DNA of 64,000 bases from positions 1,364,001 through 1,428,000 of the forward strand of contig CAWATZ010000003.1 in NCBI GenBank assembly GCA_963784995.1, given 5' to 3'. Origin of the DNA: CAWATZ01 sp963784995 (GTDB taxonomy: Bacteria; Planctomycetota; Planctomycetia; Gemmatales; Gemmataceae). How positions within the stretch are numbered: the stretch's first letter is position 1; each line of letters opens with the position of its first letter. The position numbers were made by a program, and so were the translations under genes. Under the pieces are notes generated by a model that worked only from the letters and a program-made list of their open reading frames with translations, did no database searches and was not told where the DNA came from. Shown here piece after piece: positions 19,679-27,900 of the stretch.

Positions 19679-20290
19679 ATGTCAGAAGTCAAGGGCCACA
19701 CCGCCATCCTGGGGCAGTGGCTGGAGCAGTTGCGGGAGGGGGACGAGGCTGCACGCCACGCGGTCATCAACCACGCCGCCGACCGGCTGGAGGCGCTGGC
19801 CCGGAGGATGCTGGGCCGCAACCCCCGCCTGCGCCGCTGGGAGCAGACGGGGGACGTGCTCCAGAACGCCGTCTTGCGGCTGCACCGCTCCCTGGAGACC
19901 CTGCGGCCAGAGTCCCCGGCCCAGTTCTACGGCCTGGCCGCTGCCCAAATCCGGCGGGAGCTGATCGATCTGGCCCGCCATCACTTCGGCCCGGAATCTG
20001 CTGCCGCACACCACCACACGGATGGCGTGGAGCAGGCGGATGGTCCGGTAGTGACGAAAGAAGACTCCGGCGGCGAACCGGCCAGCCTGGCGGAATGGAC
20101 TGACTTCCACGAGAAGGTGCAATTGCTGCCGCGGGCTGAGCGCGAGGTCTTCGACCTGCTCTGGTACGAGGGGCTGACCCAGACCGAGGCGGCGCAGGTG
20201 CTGGGCGTCACCGACAGGACCATCAAGAATCGCTGGCGCAGCGCAAAGCTGGAACTGCAACGGCTGCTGGGAGAAGGCCCTTCGGTGTAA
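19679..20290 (+). CDS. ECF-type RNA polymerase sigma factor
   Basis: This 203-residue protein has sigma region 2 (about 20-95, with GDVLQNAVLRLHRSLE and a following ARHHFGP) and sigma region 4 (about 140-195, LPRAEREVFDLLWYEGLTQTEAAQVLGVTDRT, a helix-turn-helix). It belongs to the planctomycete-type ECF group that is encoded next to protein kinases instead of anti-sigma factors. The kinase gene begins 12 bases downstream, so the kinase may control it by phosphorylation. This is inferred from context. GGAGG precedes the ATG. Confidence 0.9.
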   Translation: MSEVKGHTAILGQWLEQLREGDEAARHAVINHAADRLEALARRMLGRNPRLRRWEQTGDVLQNAVLRLHRSLETLRPESPAQFYGLAAAQIRRELIDLARHHFGPESAAAHHHTDGVEQADGPVVTKEDSGGEPASLAEWTDFHEKVQLLPRAEREVFDLLWYEGLTQTEAAQVLGVTDRTIKNRWRSAKLELQRLLGEGPSV

Positions 20291-20302
20291 CGAGGGTGGA
20301 TC

Positions 20303-21307
20303 GTGTCCAGGCAAGAACGGCTGAAGGAGCTTCTGGTCCGATGGGACGAGTTGCGGGAGCAGGGTCGGCAAGTGTCCGCTGAGGAACTGGCCGCCGACTC
20401 GCCGGAACTGCTGGCCGAACTGAAAGGGGCAATCCAGAAGCTCAAGGCGATGGACTGGCTCGACAGGCCGGAGAGCGACCCACCCGCTTCCGACAACGGT
20501 CAGGCAGAGCAAGGAATGGTGATCCCGGCCAGCATCGGCGGGCGCTACCGGATGGAGCGGTTGATTGCCGAGGGCGGCTTCGGCCAGGTCTGGCGGGCCA
20601 CGGACACGGCCCTGGAGCGGCCGGTCGCGGTGAAAGTGACCACGCTGGAGTGCGTCAGCGAGGCGCGCCGGGTGGCCCGGCTGCGGCACCACGGCATCGT
20701 CTCGGTGCATGACGTGGGCCACCAGGACGGCCTCTGCTTCATCGTCTTCGACCTGGTGGAGGGCACTGACCTGGCCCACCGCATCAAGGAGCGTCCCTTC
20801 GGCTGGCAGGAGGCTGCTCGCCTTGTCGCCGAGGTCGCCGGGCACCTGCATTACGCCCACGAAAAAGGGTTTGTCCACCGGGACCTCAAGCCGGCCAACA
20901 TCCTGCTGGACGAGGGTGACAGGCCGGTGCTGGCGGATTTCGGCATCGCCGTGACCGAATGCGAGCTGCGGCACGAGGCGATGACCTCGATGGGGACGCT
21001 GGCTTACGTGGCCCCCGAGCAGCTGACCGCAGGCGGTCAGGTGGACGCCCGGACGGACACGGATGGCCTGGGGGTCGTCCTCTACGAGCTGCTCACCGGC
21101 ACCGTTCCCTTCGCCGACCAGACCCTGACGGGACTGCGGAGGCGCATCCTTATCGAAGATCCGCAGCCGGTGCGCTCGCTCAATGGGACGGTGCCGCCGG
21201 AACTGGAGCGGATTTGCCTCAAGTGTCTGTCGAAGGCAGCAGCGGACAGGTACGCATCGGCCCGGGAGTTGGCCGAGACCCTCGCAGCTTTTCTCGAAGC
21301 GCAGTAG
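20303..21307 (+). CDS. Ser/Thr protein kinase paired with the ECF sigma factor
   Basis: This 334-residue soluble kinase begins with a short helical region (about 1-75). Its kinase domain shows the glycine loop IAEGGFGQVW, the lysine VAVKV, HRDLKPAN (about 193-200), DFGI and an APE-like motif, APEQL. The catalytic motifs are intact. The stretch between the VAVK lysine and the alpha-C helix is about 15 residues shorter than usual. There is no membrane segment or sensor domain. The GTG at 20303 is the start in this frame, 12 bases after the sigma factor. Its 3' end overlaps the convergent DUF1080 gene by 89 bases. Confidence 0.9.
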   Translation: MSRQERLKELLVRWDELREQGRQVSAEELAADSPELLAELKGAIQKLKAMDWLDRPESDPPASDNGQAEQGMVIPASIGGRYRMERLIAEGGFGQVWRATDTALERPVAVKVTTLECVSEARRVARLRHHGIVSVHDVGHQDGLCFIVFDLVEGTDLAHRIKERPFGWQEAARLVAEVAGHLHYAHEKGFVHRDLKPANILLDEGDRPVLADFGIAVTECELRHEAMTSMGTLAYVAPEQLTAGGQVDARTDTDGLGVVLYELLTGTVPFADQTLTGLRRRILIEDPQPVRSLNGTVPPELERICLKCLSKAAADRYASARELAETLAAFLEAQ

Positions 21308-21959
21308 GGAGGTGGCACGTGGCACAGCTGCGGCCGGACAAGGAGGGGTGCGCTGTGCAATCTCGACGCTGCTCCTTGATTCGGACGTTGCGGAACTCGA
21401 ACTTGCCAATCTCCGACTGGAGGCCAATCGTTCCCTTCTCCGGCACCTTCATTGGCTTGCCGATCAGTTCGCCGTTGCATTTGCAGGTCGCATCGGTTCC
21501 TTTGACTGTGATCTCGATTTCGTTCCAGTCGTTGGGCTTGAACTTCTGGAGCTTGCGAAACACGCCGGTCAGACCGCCTTCGGTGACGGCATCGAGCTGC
21601 AACTGCGGACCACGCACGTAGATGCCGCTGTTGTTCTTCTTGTTCTCCGTGCTGGTCCGAAACTCCAGCTTGAAAATGAAGTCCTGGTTGTATTCCTTGG
21701 CGGTGTACAGCGCCATGATTTTCTTGCCGCTGGCGACGATCACGCCTTCCTTGACCTCGAAAACCTGATCCTTGGTCGCCGTTTTGCCGTCGAGTTTTTC
21801 GATGATCGGCTTCTTGGCTACCGGGACGGGGCCGTACTCCCAGCCGGTCAGGTCTTTGCCGTTGAACAAGCGGCTGTAGCCTTCTTCGGCGGCATCCTGA
21901 GCCAGGCCGACCAGAGTAAACAGGCCAGCGGCCAGGAACATGCCGAGCAGGTATCTCAT
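21219..21959 (-). CDS. Exported DUF1080 (3-keto-disaccharide hydrolase-like) protein with abnormal tail
   Basis: This 246-residue protein has a signal peptide (about 1-21) and a DUF1080 domain, a concanavalin-like jelly roll with FNGKDLTGWE, a SGIYVRGPQLQL segment and a final FEFRNVRIKE. Such domains are abundant in planctomycetes, bind or cleave sugars outside the cell, and some act on 3-keto-glycosides. DUF1080 proteins usually end shortly after the FRNVRI strand. Here about 45 Pro/Arg/Cys-rich residues follow, encoded antisense to the kinase 3' end. The native stop codon has probably been lost. The 240-base stretch upstream holds no gene. Confidence 0.8.
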   Translation of the reverse strand: MRYLLGMFLAAGLFTLVGLAQDAAEEGYSRLFNGKDLTGWEYGPVPVAKKPIIEKLDGKTATKDQVFEVKEGVIVASGKKIMALYTAKEYNQDFIFKLEFRTSTENKKNNSGIYVRGPQLQLDAVTEGGLTGVFRKLQKFKPNDWNEIEITVKGTDATCKCNGELIGKPMKVPEKGTIGLQSEIGKFEFRNVRIKEQRRDCTAHPSLSGRSCATCHLPTALREKLRGSRPTPGPMRTCPLLPSTDT

Positions 21960-22199
21960 GGGAGGTTCTCCTGTTCTTTCGCCTTCTTCTGGATCGACTT
22001 CGTCATTTTAGCGGGAGAGCAACGAACTTCCCGTCCTTCTGAACGTTCGAGAATCAGAAGGAAGCAGTTGCTACAATACCGGAAACGCAAGGAAATGGCC
22101 CCGCAAGCGCCTGGTCACGAGAAGGAGAAGACATGAAGCACGTTTCTGAGGCACGTCTCGACCGAATAGCGGAGTCTCGCTTTCCTCCGTCTGGGCCTG

Positions 22200-22499
22200 T
22201 CATTTCGTCCCTTGCCGATCCAGTTTGCGCAACTGCCTCGCCCACAGCGTCAACCAGAGAGCGATCAGAACCAAAATCCAGAGGAACAACTTGAGTACGC
22301 CCATGAACCACAGCGATACAATTTGCATATAGTCCCAGCTGATGTCTTTCCCCCACATGGCAAGCATCCACGCAGGCCGAGCAGACACAAGGGCCACGTA
22401 GGCGAGCCACGTTACCGTCAGCAGCACGTAGCCGATCAGGATAACCCACCAGCCGGCGATGGCAGCAGCTCTGACCTTTTTCTCGAATGCATCATTCAC
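22200..22499 (-). CDS. Small membrane protein of unknown function
   Basis: This 99-residue protein begins with a charged helix (MNDAFEKKVR). Two strong hydrophobic helices follow, at about 13-36 and 60-86, and the tail is basic. It has no recognised motif. It lies 28 bases downstream of the DUF1990 gene on the same strand and may be co-transcribed with it and with the GNAT-ACT gene. Confidence 0.65.
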   Translation of the reverse strand: MNDAFEKKVRAAAIAGWWVILIGYVLLTVTWLAYVALVSARPAWMLAMWGKDISWDYMQIVSLWFMGVLKLFLWILVLIALWLTLWARQLRKLDRQGTK

Positions 22500-22527
22500 G
22501 TGTCACCTCTTTTCTCGGGCAGGTCAA

Positions 22528-23130
22528 TCAGCGCGAAGAGACAGCCTTCCGCATCGCTGTCGTGGAATCCCTGGCGAACCGTTTTTGCAGCCTCCGTGCC
22601 AGGGGGTATCCCAGGCGCGCCAGGAGTTGCCGGGGCCGGGAGAAGGCCAGGATGTCGTACCAGACCGCTTCGTCTTCCTGGTGCCATTCCACGGTGAACC
22701 GCTCTTCGCCCGACTCGGCGTGTTCCGGCAGAGTGCCGTAGGCGAAGCCAAAACGCTTGACCGCCCCCTCTTCCTTCACGACGTAGACGATCCGGCAGGC
22801 GTTCAGCCACCAAAGGCCGAACATCCGGGCGATCACCGCCACGACCTGACCCACCTGGACCGGCGTCTCCGTGGGCCACGCCTCTACCCAACCCAGACGG
22901 AACTGCTCCCAGCGCTCCAGGGCAGCCTTCGCCGCGACGAAGACCTCTTCCCCATTCCCGAGCTTGATCCGGGTGTGGTCCACGACGTACCCGGTAGGCG
23001 GAGTCGTGGCGGTTGCGCCGACTGCCGGGTAGGTCAGGTCGAGACTGGCCTGATTTGCCAGGAAAGCCCGGATTCTCTCGGGTGAAGGTTTGCGGAGCAG
23101 GAGCATCATGGTCCTCCCGGGCCGCTTCAT
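22528..23130 (-). CDS. DUF1990 family protein
   Basis: This 200-residue protein fits the DUF1990 pattern: GYVVDHTRIKLGNGEEVF near residue 47, ACRIVYVV in the middle, FGFAYGTLPEHAESGEE, and WYDILAFSRPRQLLARLGYPL near the end, with a final AM in an RF...STTAM motif. The biochemical role of the family is unknown. The start at 23130 overlaps the stop of the upstream GNAT-ACT gene (ATGA), so it is translationally coupled. The protein is soluble with no export signal. Confidence 0.82.
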   Translation of the reverse strand: MKRPGRTMMLLLRKPSPERIRAFLANQASLDLTYPAVGATATTPPTGYVVDHTRIKLGNGEEVFVAAKAALERWEQFRLGWVEAWPTETPVQVGQVVAVIARMFGLWWLNACRIVYVVKEEGAVKRFGFAYGTLPEHAESGEERFTVEWHQEDEAVWYDILAFSRPRQLLARLGYPLARRLQKRFARDSTTAMRKAVSSR

Positions 23131-24050
23131 TTCGTGATCGAATGACCGGCCTGTTGCAAGGCCTTCCTGGCCTTCTCATAGTCGGTTGCCTTGACGAGCA
23201 AGTAGTCGGTGTCGAAGGTCGAGAGGGCGAAGACGCTGATCCCGGCCTCGGCCAGGGGAGCGGCCAGCGAAGCGAGGACGCCGACGACCGAGAAGGGGAT
23301 GGTCCCGGCCACCCGCAGGCAACAGAAGCCCCGTTCGCAGACCGTGCCTTCCGGCACGGCGTCCTGGCGAACCACAACGGATAGCTCCTCAGCGGTGCGG
23401 GTGATCGAGAAGAAGGGCCCTGCGGTGGCCCAGGGAGGAAGCGGACTGTCGCCGGCCAACCGACACACGGCGAAAGTGCCTTCCAGCGTGAGGAGGGTCC
23501 GTTTCCAGGATGGTGGGTGGTCTTGCTCGGCTGTGGTGCCCGGCAGGCCGAACGGTGGAGCGTACTGCACGTGCCCGGCCACACCAGCCAGGGCCCCAGG
23601 CACCAGTTCCAGCGCCATGAAGGAGTCCTGGCCTGAAAAGGGCGACTCCAGATGCGCCGCCAGCTTTGGGGAGAAGCCGAACCGAGGGTAAAAGTGTGGG
23701 TGGCCCAGCACGACGACGATCTTGTGGCCCAGCTCTCGGCACGCTTCCAGGCCGCTGCGCACCAGCGCCGAACCGATCCCCTGGTTCTGGAACGCAGGCA
23801 AGACCGCCAGCGGGGCCAGAGCCAGCGCCGGGACGGTCCCGACCCCGGTGCGGATCGGCAAATCGCTGAAGAGGACGTGGCCGACGATCTGGCCCGCCTG
23901 CTCGGCGACCAGCGACACCCGGGTAAAACCGCCGTCCCGAAGGGCGTCCACGAGCCGGGCCTCCTCGTCGTGGCCGAAGGCGAGACGGTTGACGTGCCGG
24001 ATGGTGTCGTGGTCAGCGGTTGTTTCGGGACGGATCACGTACACCAGCAT
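23127..24050 (-). CDS. GNAT N-acetyltransferase fused to an ACT-domain (CASTOR-like) regulator
   Basis: This 307-residue fusion has two halves. Residues 1 to about 165 are a GNAT domain with the acetyl-CoA motif LAVLPAFQNQGIGSALV and HPHFYPRFGF, typical of the YhbS-like group. Residues about 180-307 form two ACT-type units (TFAVCRLAGDSPLPPWA, GFCCLRVAGTIPFSVVGVLASL and STFDTDYLLV), known as amino-acid-binding domains and similar to CASTOR-type proteins. The natural reading is an acetyltransferase controlled by, or acting on, an amino-acid-like ligand. This is inference. Both parts are in one uninterrupted frame. Confidence 0.83.
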   Translation of the reverse strand: MLVYVIRPETTADHDTIRHVNRLAFGHDEEARLVDALRDGGFTRVSLVAEQAGQIVGHVLFSDLPIRTGVGTVPALALAPLAVLPAFQNQGIGSALVRSGLEACRELGHKIVVVLGHPHFYPRFGFSPKLAAHLESPFSGQDSFMALELVPGALAGVAGHVQYAPPFGLPGTTAEQDHPPSWKRTLLTLEGTFAVCRLAGDSPLPPWATAGPFFSITRTAEELSVVVRQDAVPEGTVCERGFCCLRVAGTIPFSVVGVLASLAAPLAEAGISVFALSTFDTDYLLVKATDYEKARKALQQAGHSITK

Positions 24051-24175
24051 GGCTTGCTCCGGTGCAGGTCAGGGGTTGCGGACCCGGCGGACGATCGTCT
24101 CATCCACCCGATAGCCCACCGCCTCTCAGAAGGTCCTCGTGCATCATTGTACGCCCTGGTCAGCCCCTCTTGTAA

Positions 24176-24307
24176 AATGACTTCAGGTTGGACCAGGGCA
24201 CCGGCTACGGCACCCGGGTTCACGTGCCTGCCGGACTCAACCACGGCATCCAGGCGAAGACGCCCGTGGTCATGCTGCTGTTTCTGCTGAAAGGATCGGA
24301 GGCTTAA
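24176..24307 (+). pseudogene. C-terminal gene fragment (unknown parent)
   Basis: Between stop codons, an open stretch of about 43 codons reads like a real protein end: GTGYGTRVHVPAGLNHGI followed by KTPVVMLLFLLKGSEA. It has no start codon or ribosome site of its own, and nothing upstream continues it in any frame. It looks like the tail of a small beta-rich, possibly cupin-like, protein left after a deletion. Its last bases supply the GGAGG box of the next gene. Confidence 0.4.
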
Positions 24308-24310
24308 CGC

Positions 24311-24817
24311 ATGGAGCTGGTTGAAGTCACGGTCTATCACCTGGAAATGCTGGCCCTCTCGCACTGTTCCGTACCGGCACCACGAGAAGACCTGACCGTT
24401 GTTCACATCCCGTCGCCGACCGTGCCGCATTATCGCTCTCTCTACGACGCCGTGGGCAAGGAGTACCATTGGCTGAGTCGCCGCAAGATGTCGGATGAGG
24501 CCCTCGCCGCTCTCCTCGGCGATCCACGGAATGAGTTGCACGTCCTGCACGTTGCTGGCACGCCCGCTGGCTTCGCTGAGCTTGATCGCCGCCAACCCAA
24601 CGAGATTGAGCTGGTCCAGTTCGGTCTGACTTCACTCTTCATCGGCCAGGGGCTTGGCAAGTGGTTCCTGCAATGGGCCATTGACAAGGCCTGGAGTTAC
24701 AGGCCGAAACGCTTCTGGTTGCACACCTGCACCCTGGATCACCCTGCCGCCTTGCCCAACTACCTGAAGGCCGGGTTCGTGCTGTTCAAGCAAGAGGCGA
24801 TCCGCAGACAGCTTTGA
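24311..24817 (+). CDS. GNAT family N-acetyltransferase
   Basis: This 168-residue protein has the GNAT core: HVAGTPAGFAELDRR forms the central strands, LTSLFIGQGLGKWFLQWAI is the acetyl-CoA pyrophosphate-binding segment (the usual Q/RxxGxG/A reads IGQGLG), and HPAALPNYLKAGFVLFKQE is the C-terminal motif B. The acceptor substrate is unknown. GGAGG lies nine bases before the ATG. A palindrome with a T-rich tail follows the stop. Confidence 0.86.
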   Translation: MELVEVTVYHLEMLALSHCSVPAPREDLTVVHIPSPTVPHYRSLYDAVGKEYHWLSRRKMSDEALAALLGDPRNELHVLHVAGTPAGFAELDRRQPNEIELVQFGLTSLFIGQGLGKWFLQWAIDKAWSYRPKRFWLHTCTLDHPAALPNYLKAGFVLFKQEAIRRQL

Positions 24818-24844
24818 AGCGGAGGGATGTCCCTCTGGATTGTG

Positions 24845-24956
24845 GCGAGCGGCGCGGCGGCGAGCCCGGGGGCGTCAGCCCCCGGGGTACGGGGTGCCGG
24901 GAGCGGCCGCACCAGCATCGGCACCCCAGGGCTAACGCCGCGCCGCTCGCCTTTTT
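24845..24956. repeat. Complex palindrome, family F, with T tail
   Basis: Outer arms GCGAGCGGCGCGGCG (24845-24859) and its complement (24936-24950) enclose further hairpins made of GCCCGGGGGCGTCAGCC-type sequence. CTTTTTG follows, so it may terminate transcription of the GNAT gene. The outer arm is shared with the palindrome at 49677-49743. Confidence 0.8.
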
Positions 24957-24996
24957 GTGAGTGCTTCTAATTGGAAGAAGCACGAGCTGTTTTTGG

Positions 24997-27900
24997 TCAT
25001 GAGAAGCCGGGGGCCCACGTACCGGCGAAGCGTTCCGGGTCCGCGATGGCGTGGTGGGCGAACCATTCGTCGGCGGCGATCGTGTCGTCTCGCCCGTGGA
25101 CCGGCCCGAGCAACCGGCCGAGGTGCCGCCGGGCCACGGCGGCGAGGTGCGCTGCCGGGCACGTCTCGAACTCCGTCACCGCCCGGCGCAACTGTTCCAC
25201 TGCGGCGGCCAACTGGCCGCGCGCCTGGGCCGTCGCCGCACGGACCAGCGCGGCCAGGCCGACGGACCACGGCAGGCCTTCCCGCTCCAGCCGTCGGGCA
25301 CGGCGGTCGGCAGTCCGCAACCACCCGCGCTCCCCGGTCTGACGGTAGGCCGCCAGCGCGGCCCGGGCCTCCATCGCCGCCCGATCGATGCGGATGTTCT
25401 GACACTGAGCCAGCAAGGAAGTGTGGTACGCCAGGGCCTGGCGGCGCAGGTGCCGCCAGGCCGCCAGGCCGTCCTGGTCATACAGGTGGACGTACGCTCG
25501 GGCCAGGACGCCGCCGTGGTGCTGGACGTTGAAGCCGACCTTGGTCCAGTTGGCCAGCACGCCGTCCAGGTTGCGGGCGGCCTCGTCGGAACGGCCGGCG
25601 GCCAGCGACAGCAGGGTGGTCACCTGGGTCCCGAGGTTGGTCAGCATGTAGCGGTCGCCGCGGGCCTCGCACTCCCGGTACAGCCCGGTGCATTTCTCCC
25701 GGGCCGAGGCGTAGTCGCCCTGGTAGAGCAGCCCCCAGATGGCGAACAGCTTGGACGTGTCGCGCTCCCAGGGGACGTCAACCACCCGGGCCAGCAGAGC
25801 GCTGGCGGCGTCGCAATGGACCCAGGCGTCGCGGAAGCGTCCTTCCATGAAGCAGGCAATGCCGCGGGCCAGATCGACCATGGCGGTGCCGTGGGGCTGG
25901 CCGGCCTGTTCGGCAGCCTGGGCGGCCGCGGCCAGGAGGCGTTCGGTGTGCCTCCGCCCGGGCAGGCCGGTCAGGGAGTTGTGCGCCGCTTCCCAGGCCA
26001 GGGCGAGCGCGGCCCGGTGCGCGTCCCCGGACGCCAGCGCCAGCAGCGTGCCCCGGGTCTGGAAGTAGGCCCCAACTATCGGGTCCACGACGCTGATGCC
26101 CACGGACACGGAGCGCAGAGTATCGATCCGGTCGATCTCGGCCCGGCTCGGTGGCCGGCCGACCCGGTTGGTCAGGTGCAACCCCCGCACCCGCAGCCAG
26201 AGCCGCAGGGCCAGGACGCTCATGGCCGCCAGCAGCGGCCGGGCGGGCATCTTCATGCCGACGGCCCGCAGCACCTCGCGGAAGGCGGCCCGCCCCTCGT
26301 CCACGTGCCCGCTGATGCAGAACTGGAAGGCGGCCTTGCCCTTCAGCCGCAGGACTCCCTGGTTCGCCTGCGCACCTGAGCGCACAGGTGCGCAGGCGGC
26401 CGCGGCCCCGAGATACTCCGCCGCCGCCTCCGGGCCCCGGCCCAGGTTGGCCAGGGCGTCGGCCAGCCGTTCCTGGAGCCCGGGGGGATCGGCCCCGAGC
26501 TGGGCCGCCACTCCCTGGGCGGTCCGGTACAGATCGGTCGCCCGATCAAAGGCGAGGGCGGTCGCCGCCTGGTCCGCCGCGGCCACGTACCACCCCAGGG
26601 CCCGGTCCAGGTTGCCGGCCTGGTGGTGGTGCCGGGCCAGGACGTCGGCTTCGGGCGCTGGCACCGTTTCCAGGACGGCCGCCAGGCGGGCGTGGTGCTC
26701 GCGGAGAACGTCGGCCGGCAGCCGGGACAGGATGCTCTCGCGCACCCGGTCATGGTACGTGTCGGCCTCGTCATCGAGCCGCGGCCCACTGGTGCGCAGC
26801 AGGTGCCCCGTCCGCAGCCCGGCAAGCAGACGGTAGTCGGCAGGCCGTTCCGCTGCCGCACAGGCGAACCGAAGGGGGATCGGCCGGCCGGCCACCGCGA
26901 GCGTTTCCAGCAGCCGGCGGGCCTCCTCCGGGAGCCGGCACACCCGGGTCCACAGCACCTCGTCCAGGGAGGACTGGGTCCCTGACCCGCAGGACGGCTC
27001 TCCTGAGCCGTCTGGACAGTCGGGACGGCTCAGGAGAGCCGTCCTGCGGGTCTCACTGTCGGTGAACAGCCGGGCGAGTTCGCATATGAACAGTGGGTTG
27101 CCGCCGGCCTCCCGGGCAATGCGCTCGGCCAGGGCCTCGCGCTCCCCGACGGTCGTGCCCAGCAGGGCCGCCGCCAGGGCCTGACCGGCCTCCGGGTCCA
27201 GGTCCCCGACCGCGATCTCGGCCCGGGGCCCGGCCTGCGCTTGCGGGCCGAAGACCGCTTGCCGCAGCAGGGCAATGCACTTGCTGCTGTCCTGATACTC
27301 GTCCCGGTAGGCGACGATGAGCATCATGCGCGGGTTCGTCGGCGCTTCCAGCACGCGCGCCAGCAGGGCGGCACTGTCCAGGTCGCCCCACTGCAGGTCA
27401 TCGACGGACAGCACCAGCCGGCCCCGGTCCGCAATCCGCGATAGGAGGCGGCGGAGGGCCGTGATCGCCCGGGTGCGGAGCAGATGCGGGTCCTCTCCCT
27501 CGTCCCGGGCCGGGAGGGCGGCCACGCCCGGAAGCCGCAGCAGGACGGGAAAGATCCGGGCCAGGGAAGACAGGCTGTCCTCGCTCAGGTCGCCCGGGTC
27601 GTCTGGAGGGAGCCCGGAAGTCTCGCCGCGCACGCAGCCGCCGACCCGCGTCAGGCTTCCTGGTGCCAGCGCTTCGGCCACGTGTGCCGCGGCGGCGTTG
27701 GGATCGTCGCTGGCGCTTCGGCTGCGAGCCTGGGCCAGCAGGCGCGAGGTCAGCGCGTCGATCAGGCTATCGACCGCCTTGTACGGGACCGCCTCTTGCT
27801 CGTAGCAGCGACCGGCCAGAATGACGACCGAGGGGTCCACGGCGATCTGGTCCAGGAACCGGGCCACCAGGGTCGATTTGCCGGCCCCGGAGCGACCGTG

